A stretch of DNA of 64,000 bases from Selaginella moellendorffii (taxonomy: Eukaryota > Streptophyta > Lycopodiopsida > Selaginellales > Selaginellaceae), in contig NW_003314354.1 of assembly GCF_000143415.4 (NCBI RefSeq), forward strand, positions 348,575-412,574, given 5' to 3'. A program made the position numbers and the translations under genes. Shown here piece after piece: positions 20,033-33,115 of the stretch. The stretch's first letter is position 1. Each line of letters begins with the position of its first letter. The notes under the pieces were generated by a model. That model was not told the origin of the DNA, searched no databases, and saw only the letters and a list, made by a program, of their open reading frames with translations.

Positions 20033-20329
20033 ATGACTCTGGTCAGGGATGCCACTGCCTCAAAGGAGAAGGCAAAGGCAAGGAACGATACTGGAAAGGC
20101 AACTCCCCTTGAGAGAGTCTATGAGGTTGTGAACGACGTCCCATCCAGTGAGCACGAAGGCCAGACGAAGCTTGAAAGGAGCTCTCTCCTTGTTTCCTCA
20201 AGTTTTTCTTCAAGCTAGATATGATCTGTGCTGCAGCCACGAAAATGCCATCATGCCATACTGGACAGTTGAATGGAGGAGATCTCATAGGCAAATCCAT
20301 CAGATTCTGTCTAGCTGCTTTTGTGTTCT

Positions 20330-20740
20330 CTTTCTGCAGTGGAAGCACAAATAATAGCTTCGTTGGACGGTATAGCAGTGCAACCTCCGCGAGGTGGTGG
20401 AGTTCCCCAGGAAACTGATGACAATAACGGTGGCTGGAACGCTGGTGATGGTGGAGGCTGGAACACTGGAGGCTATGGTGGCGGAGGATGGAACGCTGGC
20501 GGTGAAATGGCTGGAACACTGGCGACAATGGTGGCGGAGGCTGGAACACCGGCAGCGAGGATGGTCGTTGCGGCTGGAAGACAGGCAGCGACAATGCTGG
20601 TGTGCTGGAGGCTGGAACAGGTGGCAGAGGCTGGAACACCGGCGGCGAAGATGGTGGTCGAAATGGCTGGGGCAGTGAAGAAGTGCTGGAGAAGGACCAA
20701 GCTCGCGAGTGGTACCAATGAAGAAGACAATCCCGAGTAG
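20330..20740 (+). pseudogene. Degraded GW/glycine-rich coding sequence, copy B
   Basis: The frame after a TTTCTGCAG acceptor-like site reads IASLDGIAVQPPRGGG, NNGGWNAGDGGGWNTGGYGG and GGWNAGGE. The repeats then continue in a shifted frame as WNTGDNGGGGWNTGSEDG and RGWNTGGEDGGRNGWGS up to a TGA after DQAREWYQ (about 20720). A single missing A near 20503 would explain the shift. Resemblance to AGO-hook GW proteins is by composition only. Confidence 0.4.
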
Positions 20741-20849
20741 TCCCTGCGTAGAACGCGAGCAGTGGCGAGTCGCAAGTGGTGATGCTGGAGAGGACTAGAG
20801 GAGCATCGACAAGACAAGCGTTTTGGCCGATTTGGAGAGATTTTAGTTC

Positions 20850-21235
20850 GCGGGCGAAATCTTTGTTTGACAAATTTTGGGCTCTTGTTTGTTTGCTCAC
20901 TTGGATCCACGGCGCTACAAGGAGATGGTCGCGCTGGGGAGCATCAGCTTCGCCGCGACCCCCAGTTGATGCTGATGGTGATGCCTTCCGCCGCTCGGGC
21001 ACTGGATCGCGCCGAAGAGCCTGGAATTCTCGACGTGGGGGGAATTTCAGAAGCTTCCTCAAGCACGGTCGATGCTGAAATTTGGAGATCCGCCAGAAAC
21101 ATGGAACTCTTTTCTATACTGTAAGTTGTGATGTTCCTTTTAATAAGAGAACGAGACATGAATTACAATAGGAAGATTTTAAGCATTTGCTTGCAGGGTT
21201 TGCTGCTCACTTTGTTTTCCAGAGATATACCCTTT
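20850..21235 (+). pseudogene. AFG1-type ATPase gene fragment, copy B
   Basis: Same chimeric fragment as 655-1140. It keeps the second-exon-derived block (about 20905-21100) and AGAGAACGAGACATGAATTA near 21150. The Walker A-exon region has been deleted down to AAGCATTTGCTTGCAGGG (about 21180), followed directly by GTTTGCTGCTCACTTTG. Confidence 0.8.
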
Positions 21236-21276
21236 ATCACGAATCTTCAAAAGGAAGAGGGCTCAAAGCTTGTGCA

Positions 21277-22297
21277 ATGGCTTTGTGGATCCTCTCGCAC
21301 CCGTTTTCGCGCAGGCCCCCGAGGTACTGGGGCTTGCCTCACAGGTTCACCGTCCTAGCGGCGATCTCCCTGCTTTGGATAGCTCTCGGCAGCATCCCGC
21401 TCTATGGTATGTCCAAGACGCCGGCAGCTGGCTGGGCATGGGTGCGCGAGGTGTTCGCATCCAGCCCAGGAACTCTCACAGACCTGGGAGTGATATGCTT
21501 GGTGGCTGCTAGTCAGGTGAGGGTGAGGTTGCCAATGAGCGAGGAGGTGCCCATGCCCGAAGACAAAGTAACGAAGTTCGTCATGTTTGGCGTGTCGCTG
21601 CTCCTCCCAGTGCTGCCCCTTGCTGCTGGTCGCTATGGACGTGATCTCGGTGTTCTCAAGGTGCTGCTGCTCTATGCCCAGCTCTGCCTTGCGAATTGCG
21701 TCGCGTGCTTGCTCGTGATTGCCTGCGAGTGTCGGCGCTGGGGAATAGGAGTTGACATTGCGGAGCTCCTCCCGGCGGCGACTCTGGCCAAGAGCTTGGT
21801 TGTCAAGGCGTTGAGCCCATTCCCTCCAGCGGCACCGGTTAGTGGCAGAAGGTTTGAAGGTGCGCTGCTTCACGGGCGCCGCGTACAAACTCCAGAAGAA
21901 TCGGAAGTTCACGCTCTTTCAAGTCTTGGACTGGTTACAACCGGTACAGTTTCTCGCTTTGTTGGCATGGATTTTGGGCGTCGTTTCCTCCAAGGCGCTC
22001 ACGCTGTCCGATGGGCTCACCTGGATCTTGGTGCCGGTGGCGATGGTAAAGGCTTTTGCGGCGTGGGAGAGTTGGGAGCTGGGCTCGTCGGAGACGGATA
22101 CTTGGGCCGGGGTGGCGGCTGGAGTGCTGTGCGTGGTGGCGGCTGCCACAGGATGCGTGGGCTCGGCTTTCGGATGGCTGATAGTTTGTCGGCTGATCTA
22201 CAAACTTTACCGCTCAGTGTGCTCTGCAATTATGACCCGGCGGATGCTAGAAAAATTGGAGCAGGAGGGGGTGCCCTCCATGTACGCACGCTTCTGA
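21277..22297 (+). pseudogene. Sec61-like gene, frameshifted copy B
   Basis: Begins like the intact copy (MALWILSHPFS) and matches it to residue ~200. A 134-bp deletion after 21876, relative to copy A bases 1807-1942, then shifts the frame. The native C-terminal frame resumes out of phase and ends at the equivalent stop at 22295-22297. Two in-frame 9-bp losses follow. In the shifted frame translation runs on to about 22374 with an unrelated tail. The frame is also open upstream of the ATG, back to 21187. Confidence 0.88.
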
Positions 22298-22607
22298 AAC
22301 TCAAATCAGCTTTTGTAGTTTATCATCAGCAAGGGAACAAAAGAAATAGACGGTTTTCAGCATTCACCTGTTAATTCTTGTAAGAAACTAAAAAATTCTC
22401 AAACTACTTTGTGGATGGATGAGGCATGGCTCTAGGCACTGGGCGGCGAAGATATCAGCATGCTCCACAGATTGTGCCAGGACTTTGTAACAGGCACTGG
22501 TCACCGGATGGGAAAAGGGTGACAGCGAGCAATATGGGATATGTCCAGCAGCAGTGACCAATCATCAGCTCATGCCATGAGAGTGTAAGATCTTGGCTAG
22601 GCAGTTT

Positions 22608-23028
22608 CTAGATGAAATAAAAGACAAGCAAGCACACTTAGTTTTCCTTCCAGGAGTTTATTTAATCCTTTCTAGGAATTGCATTATACATTGGACTATT
22701 TGCTTCTTGACATTTTAGAACAACCATGATGGTGAGTTGTTCAGGATGTATTTTAACAGTTCAACAATTCAAAAGAGCGGTTGCAAAATAATTAAGTTTA
22801 CTTTGTATGTGTAGGCCGTTGAATCTGAAGCAAAAGTGGATTTATGACATGATTCTTAGGTTTGACCAACTTATGGTGTCTCCTGATCCTATTCTGGCTT
22901 GGCACAGCAGATTGCTAGAGTTCTATATTTTCAAAATTTGTAACCATTGGGATCTCTTAGTGGTAATAGAAGGCCTTTCTAGAGTAGGGAAGACTGAGTT
23001 ACTTATTGAGGTTATGGCAATGATTTGA
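22608..23028 (+). repeat. Dispersed repeat, copy 2, with short P-loop-like frame
   Basis: Bases 22608-22930 match 17336-17660. An open frame at 22807-23028 (73 codons) reads LKQKWIYDMILRFDQL and ends with VVIEGLSRVGKTELLIEV, a Walker A-like G..RVGKT motif. I do not recognise the protein. It is likely part of a mobile-element gene now truncated. Confidence 0.55.
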
Positions 23029-24196
<1,168 letters not shown>

Positions 24197-24469
24197 GCCT
24201 AAGTGATATATTAATTATAATACTAATACTATACCATATAGATGTATATAAGTACCCCAATTAATATATTTATATAAGTACCCCAATAGAATTATTATAT
24301 TTATATAAATTTAAATTTATGAAATAATTCATTAAATATGCGAATTAATACATTTTTGTTAAATAGTAAATAGAGAATATCCTAGTATAGTTTCAACTGT
24401 CAGTCGAGAGTTCCTAGTATATGAGTAATAGGCATGTCCTGGAAGTCAACCTCACGTTAATATTGTGGT

Positions 24470-26009
24470 GGCAGACTTGAGGTTCTTGACTGGCAGCATG
24501 CGTCAGCAGCACGGCCTGTGGTACTTCTGCACCCCCACTCGATGGTCAGCTCGATGTTTAGCCTGGTCACGTAAGCCGCCACGATCTCGTGGATCCAACG
24601 GAGTTGAGCTTGTCCGAGACGTTGAGCCTGTCCTGCATGTAAGTCCGGAGACCCGATTCCACGAAGTAGATCTCGGCGTTGTGAGGCTCCGTCGCCAGAG
24701 CCTTCCACCTTTGCCTTGTCACAGAGAGTCGATTGAGTCTGGCACGCCGCCAGGAGCGTCGTCCACGCCTGGCTCGAAAGGCATGCTGTCGATGGGCTCC
24801 TCGGCCCGGCCGAGTAGCCCCTTCCGGCACAGGATCCGCCAGGCAGTCGTAGTGAGCCAGCGCCAGGCTCACGCCATGATAGATGTTGGCGAAGTTGAAG
24901 ACCCGCAGCGTCTCAGGTGGATGACGCTTGATCACTTCCATCATTATCATCCAGTTCTCGCTGAGAGGAGAGTCCGCCACCGTCTCAACAAGTTTGCGGC
25001 GTTTGAGAGGCGGATGGTCACAGTAATGATCCGCCCCCGCCGGTGCCTTCCTCTTGTTTCCAGGCAGCGGGTAGAATAGCCCTGTCAAGGAAAAGAGTTA
25101 GCCGATTCCACAGAAATCACGAAAAAACTTACTCTCAGGGAGAGTAAGTTTGCGGTGATCGAGAGGCGGCTGATCACAGCAATGATCCACCGGTGCCTTC
25201 CTACCACGACCATCAATCTCCGAGTAGAATAGCCCTGTTTACAAGGAAAAGAGTTGGCCGATCCCATAGAAATCACAAACAATCTTACTGTCAGGGAGAG
25301 TAAGTTTGCGACGATCAAGAGGCGGATGATCACAGTCATGATCCACCGCCGCCGGTGCCTTCCTCTTATTTCCAAGCAGCTCTACTGCACCACGATCATC
25401 AAACTCCCCAGTTTAGTGAGCCGACCACACAGAAATCACGAAATAAGCTTACTGTTAGGGAGAGTAAGTTTGCCGTGATCGAGAGGCGGATGATCACAGA
25501 CCGCCGGCGGTGCCTTCCTCTTGTTTCCAAGCACTGTGTTATGATCATCGAACTCCGGGTATAACAACCCTGCTTACAAGAAAAAGCGTTAGCGGAAAAC
25601 AAGCGACAAGACCTTGGAAACCTTGACCCAGCTCGGGCTTCCGGGCGAACTCCTGTAGCTCCACCACCTTTTCATCGTCAGAGTGTAGGATTTGCTGCCG
25701 CTTGGGCGGTTCGACGCTGCAAAGCTGTTCGAGGGATGAATCGTGCTGTACCAAGGAGAGCATCAACAGAAAAGGAAAAAGAAAGGGGAAAATGAGAGAG
25801 GAAAAGGAGAAACGCTAGCCATACCTTTTCCTGTGCAGCTTCGGTTTCCTGAGCCTACAAGCAGGAATGAGAGATTGAGAAGAAGCCCCAAAACTCACCT
25901 CAATTAGAGCATCTAAGTCGCTCGGGAGCTCGTCCTTGACATTCCATTCACTGCATACAAAGTTGAAGGCAAGCACGATTTCCGCTATCTGTAATAGCTC
26001 AAACAACAT
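24470..26009 (-). CDS. Unrecognised protein gene with a tandemly repeated exon
   Basis: The best start is the ATG at 26009. The first exon (to 25909, donor GTGAGT) reads MLFELLQIAEIVLAFNF, weakly like a DDT-type helix. Exon two (25854-25825) encodes AQETEAAQEK. Exon three (25745-25613) contains PPKRQQILHSDDEKVVELQ. An exon beginning G-L-(F/L)-Y then recurs about four times (starting near 25570, 25400, 25236 and 25081) with motif RKAP...DHPPLDHRKL, three copies with their own GTAAGT donor. The last copy continues into ENWMIMMEVIKRHPP and ALAHYDCLADP. The 3' end is unresolved: two frames look coding, one ending at about 24722 (MPFEPGVDDAPGGVPDSIDS). It may be a decaying gene. Confidence 0.5.
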
Positions 26010-26164
26010 CTTGGAAAGAAAGAGAGAGCGCTCGCTAGAAACACCAAATCTTAACCTAGTTAAGAAAATGATTTAAGTAACCCTTGAGGGAAACGGTAAT
26101 TGATGTATCTTAGATTAAAATGTGGTTAGATAAATACATTTAGCAGTAAGGTTAATTAAATATA

Positions 26165-27214
26165 TTACTTATTAGGCTTTGAGAATACGTAGACAAAGGT
26201 CATACCTTTGTCACCCCCAAAATCTTCCAAGCCAAGAGACCAGTCGTCAATGGGTAGTGAATCTGGAGTTACTCCCTCAATAGTTTCCATTACGGCTTTC
26301 TCAGTGCCAGAGAAGAAAATACACACAGAGTGAGCTTAAAACATACCCAAGGTGTATACAAGGATGGACCATTTCAATCCTGGTTCCAGCAACGCCGGCA
26401 TTCATATTTCAGGGTGGCTGTATGTGATCTGCAGTGAGAATGGTTATAGATCAGGAACTATAGAAGTTTTCTTTCTTCCTACCAGCAGAATCCTGCGAGA
26501 GAGCATGAACTCAATCAGTAGTAGTACACACAAAACCTGTAAGTCTCTCTTAGCATTTGTAGAACGCCTTCGGCCGGATCGACTCCAAACTGAAAGAAGG
26601 AACGCAAATTGCATTAGACAAGGATATTTTTGGTGGCACAAAGACGTACTAGCATGGCGTTGGCCATGCCTGAAAAACAAAGAAAAAAAAATGTAAGAGG
26701 AGACTCTGGAGAGTAAACTATAACTTTGTTACCTTTGTCAATGACCGCATCAAAGGAACAGTCTTGAAACGCACTCATGTCCCGTGAATCTATTGCCACA
26801 TCTTAAGTTTCGTCAAGGAAGATATGGCTGCTGCAAAGAAGTAACATCATCAAGCCCAAGGATACAAGAGAGCTGAGGAACGTGAGCATATCTAGCTTTG
26901 AAGTTGTCAATCACCACCGAAGATAGATCCGTGTTGACGATTTCCTGGTAGCCATCTTCCACCATATCGTTAGACATTGCTGTGTTACATCACTGGAATT
27001 AGTATTCTTTTCTATGGCATCGCTCATTGAGATCTTGGTACCTAAATTGCCACACCCAGCCATCAAAACCCGGGAAGATTTGGGGATGTGCTTACGGACA
27101 ATCGTCTCGAATCTGGAGTAATCCGAGAACCAAAGCATCGGGTTGCTCCGCGTAGCGCTTGTCCCAGTAGGATATCTCGCCATAGCCACCGGGCTCGGGT
27201 GCTGAAGGAGCAAT
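26165..27214 (-). pseudogene. METTL13/EEF1AKMT-type methyltransferase pseudogene
   Basis: Spliced minus-strand exons give GYGEISYWDKRYAEQPD, then (after a frameshift) SRFETIVRKHIPKSSRVLM with GCGN, the SAM-binding motif I. MSNDMVEDGYQEIVNTDLSS, QLSYVAIDSRDMSAF and CSFDAVIDKG follow, with VLQMLRETYR, ILLITYSHPEI and a tail ending TFVYVFSKPNK. This is the order of class I methyltransferases of the METTL13 N-terminal/EEF1AKMT4 kind. Three lesions show: ATT where the initiator ATG is expected (27212-27214), a 1-nt frameshift after EQPD (about 27145), and a TGA after SHPEI (about 26405). Splice sites still look normal, so inactivation is probably recent. Confidence 0.8.
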
Positions 27215-27252
27215 GCGGGGTAGCTACAAGCTCAAAATATTTCGAGAATTTC

Positions 27253-28465
27253 TTACCAGGGAATTTCGCCGCTGAGAATGGAGGAACCGAGGAGCTGATC
27301 TTCGCAAAGCACCGGATGATTCGCGATCGCACCCTCGCCTCGATGCTGCTGCAGTAGCACGCGCAAGCAATTGAGTGGTTCCGATCGAGCGATGGGATTG
27401 TCCGAGATCTCGCTCCAGCTGAATCCGTGTAGCAAGGAGGAAGAAGAGGGAGCGCATGGCAAGGCCATAGCCGGCGCACATCCTCCTCCCGGCGGAGAAT
27501 GGGATGATCTGGAAGTACTGCCCCCCGGGCGAGATAGGAATCGCTCGGGCTGGAATTCGTGGGGGCTTGGGTTGACGAGGAGTTTGCATTCGCGGGGATT
27601 ATGGTGCCATGGCCATCGCCGAGCTCCACGGGGGGAGGGGCCCCAGCGGCAACGCCGGGTAGAGGCGGAGAGCCTCCTTGAGGATCGCCTGGATGAATGG
27701 GAGATTTGGGAGGTCTGATTCTTCCACCCCTCCCGTTCTTCTTGGGCGTTGCGCATGACCTCGGGTTTGCTGATCACTTCGGACATGTACCACTCGATCG
27801 ACTCCATGGAGGTTTTGAATCCGGCACCCACCATATCCTAGAAGAAAGTTCGATGGATCGTCACATCGCAGAGAAGAGGATCCAGAAGGATGATGATCAC
27901 TTACACACAATGATCTCTTGGTCCGAGAGCTTGTCACTGTCGTCCAGGGAGATGAGACCGTCCACAAAGTCGCGCAGACAAACCCATCGCCCCGCCTTCT
28001 TACGCTCCCGGTGCTCCCGGACTTGATCGTCGACCAGCGCCTTCATCCGGGGCATGATCTTGCCCCTCATCTTGGCGTGGACGCCGTGGAGATCCATCCA
28101 GTCGAGGGACGGGATGATCTCGCCGATGTTGAGGTTGATCGCCTGCCAGGCCATGTTGTTGATCGTCTCCACCACCTCGGAACACTCCTCGCTGAAGAGC
28201 GTAAGGCACAGCTGTATCTGGCGAAGAGGGTCCGCAAGTTCACGGGCTCGCTGCGCCGTGATCAATCGAGGATGCCCTCCATGGTGACCTGGAGCTGCGA
28301 TCGGCGGTAGGGGGCACTGGTGGCGAGCATGGCGTTGCTGAAGAGGTTCGTGGCGCAGCATGAGCTTCCCCGGTGAGCGGAAGGCCAGGTCGCTCCAGTC
28401 GAAGCTGAAGATCCGGAAGAACTCCTCCGACTGGGGGCGATTGGCGAACTCGGCTGATTGGCGGC
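27253..28465 (-). pseudogene. Cytochrome P450 pseudogene (A-type), 5'-truncated
   Basis: Minus-strand segments in correct order but different frames: EFANRPQSEEFFRIFSF, LFSNAMLATSAPYRRSQ, LADPLRQIQLCLTLF, IIPSLDWMDLHGVHAK, an intron with GTAAGT donor, MVGAGFKTSMESIEWYM (I-helix region), LPNLPFIQAILKEALRLYP (ExxR helix), HEFQPERFL, and FQIIPFSAGRRMCAGYG with the heme-ligand FxxGxRxCxG motif. The tail LLHGFSWSEISD is in yet another frame. Pieces are missing between the K-helix and PERF regions. The N-terminal membrane anchor and about 70 residues are absent. Confidence 0.9.
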
Positions 28466-30061
28466 AGTATTTTCATGCAAACTTGTTTAACATCGTCTGT
28501 ACTTTATGGTGAGCCCTACCAAGTGATATCCAGATAAAGTGTCATGTCTCATGATCACGTTAGGAAAGGGCTTGGGATAGCAAATGGGAAAATGTTGCCT
28601 CTTTATTTGTTACTCAAATGCTTGTGCAGGAGGTTATTGCGTGATCTTCAGGGGCATGTGTAATTGGGTAGGCACTATCATGACTACCTCTTCTTGGAGG
28701 AACAGTTCTCCCAATTGCTGGGAAATACATGTCAGGGTGGATGGACATCAAAATCACACTAGAGCCTATGGCTTCTGCAATTCAGGTATTAAGTCTCTCT
28801 GTCAAAGACTCCAGGTTTGCATCCATCGAGCCTCAGATAAGGGTACTTTTAGAATACTGTTCCTGCATGCAAAATTGCAAGTCGTGGTAAATAGGATCCT
28901 ATCGGAGGGGAACAGAGACATGGTGAAGCATATGTTGCAACTTTTGTTTGACAGGTGTGAAGCTTAAGGCTGCTTCATCACTGGAGATCCAAGAATGTTT
29001 AAAAGGGTACGTATATATGCAGGGAACTCCAGCAGGAATCAGGTATAAAAGTCCAACACTGTTGCTATATGTTCTTTGCAGCTTGGTATTCTTAAGCCAG
29101 AGCCCCTAAGAGGGGACTACCTTGAGTACGAGTTTTTTTATGTTCTGATGAGAGTCTATGAGGGCACTATATACTTTGATTGCAGGACATGGCGCTCGAG
29201 GAGCTTTTTGATCTTTCCTGGGGCAATAGGGGATAATAACCTTCTTCAGATGGAGGTTGAAGCTAAGGGGATAGTGATCATCTCATTAATGAAATGTATC
29301 AATTCTATAATCTCTTCCATGTTCAAGGTATGTTTGAGTGAGACTTAGTACTAATGTATGGATTTATTTTCTTTCTGGATGACATTTATATTACAAGAAA
29401 TGACTACAGATGCCATTATTCATTGTAGTGTAAAGACAAGAGTTTTGCTATTGATACTAGGTTTTTTTTAACAAGCTAAACCAGCAAGAACCTATATGAG
29501 ATTTGGAAGAAAGAAAACCCAGATCAGTGTGCAAGAAGAAAAAGGATACATTACTGTTGCCTTTGATCCCAAGTTTATTATAGAAGGTAGGACAAAGATA
29601 TTTAGTCTTTGCAATGGTACGGCAAAGATGCTGGAGAATGGTTTACTTCTCAATTTCATCGATTTATGCTTAAGCATATGCAATAAGAATTTCTTGGGTT
29701 GTACAAATAATTAATCTGATTCAAACAAATAGATAAGATTCAAAATTTAGAAAAATCATATGTAAACTTCAATATCTGTTATGCGCAGTCGTTTGGGCCA
29801 TAACTAAAAGGCTATCAAGTTAATCTTGTAGATGTTCTTGGTTATCAAGAGGATCTTCAGCCAAATCGATTATTAAGAATTACAAAGAAATTTTGTTACC
29901 TGTACAGAGTCAAACCGTGATGCCTCAAGATATGGAAGCCCCAAAAAGGTAATACACAGATTCACAAAGAAGATTCCCGCAGATTCCGTTTTGAAATCCT
30001 AAAAGTTAAAAAAAATACAGCAATATAATTTGGAAATCCCACTCCTCGTGTTTAGATCGAA
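28466..30061. other. Unrecognised coding remnants and non-coding DNA
   Basis: Between 28560 and 29340, short plus-strand blocks look like exons of a decayed gene: MSGWMDIKITLEPMASAIQ, FASIEPQIRVLLEYCS, VKLKAASSLEIQECLKG, LGILKPEPLRGDYLEYE and DMALEELFDLSWGN. They are separated by plausible GT..AG introns but interrupted by stops. I do not recognise the family. From 29341 to 30061 I see only short frames with stops. Confidence 0.35.
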
Positions 30062-30307
30062 TTGGGCTCCACGGCTCCAGCTCCCACGTTGCATTCCCAT
30101 CCTCTTCGTCTATGCTCCTCTGCGTTTCTTTTCCACTCGCACATAGGAAATCGCGGGGTGGCTTCAAATTCGGGGAGCGACTCGGCGGGAGAGAACGTTG
30201 CGTCAGACGCCGGCCAGCAGACCACCGATGCTCCCAATAGTGGCGACGATGGGCGGAGTACGCCGGCACACACACTCAAACACGGACAAGTGACGAGCAA
30301 GAAATAG
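30062..30307 (+). CDS. Small hypothetical reading frame (81 codons)
   Basis: An ATG-started frame rich in Ser, Gly, Asp and Ala with no recognisable motif, ending in TAG just 107 bp from the convergent end of the CDPK gene. It could be a chance frame or the first exon of an unannotated gene. No supporting splice structure was found. Confidence 0.2.
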   Translation: MGSTAPAPTLHSHPLRLCSSAFLFHSHIGNRGVASNSGSDSAGENVASDAGQQTTDAPNSGDDGRSTPAHTLKHGQVTSKK

Positions 30308-30413
30308 ATGGTACTCCATCAAACAAGCGTTTCTTTCTAACGAAACCATCCCTCCTTCCACCATATGATAGAACACTGGATGATCTCCCTCTATGTTTTC
30401 TTCTTCTTCTTCT

Positions 30414-32843
<2,430 letters not shown>

Positions 32844-33115
32844 TTTCTTTTTTGATGATCAAGTACACCACTATGGTTCGACTATATGCTCTGAAAGAAA
32901 TCGATTTTCCTGAGCTTTTGGAGACATCTTTCGCAACAATGGCACTCTCGACTCGCGCGAATCGCGCGGTGAATTGATCTCGAGGGTCGAAGGCTAAAAG
33001 ATGCTATAGCATATGCTTAGACCTCAAATAAATCTGAACCGTAGAATGTTGGACGGTTGAGATGTTCTATGAATGTCTTCTTCCTTTAGCGATTGTCTTT
33101 GTTGGAAGACCTAAA

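Larger units (their letters stand above)
20240..22360 (+). repeat. Segmental duplication, copy B (partner 1-2420)
   Basis: Direct copy of 1-2420, mostly identical but shorter. It lacks about 130 bp of the ATPase fragment, 134 bp inside the Sec61-like frame, and two 9-bp pieces further on. Just left of it, 20033-20239 has a 60-codon open frame that cannot be compared with copy A because the window begins there. Confidence 0.95.

Noticed and set aside
20043-21062. 339-codon minus-strand frame across copy B
   Set aside because: Antisense of the degraded GW and ATPase fragments, with no family resemblance and not preserved in copy A.
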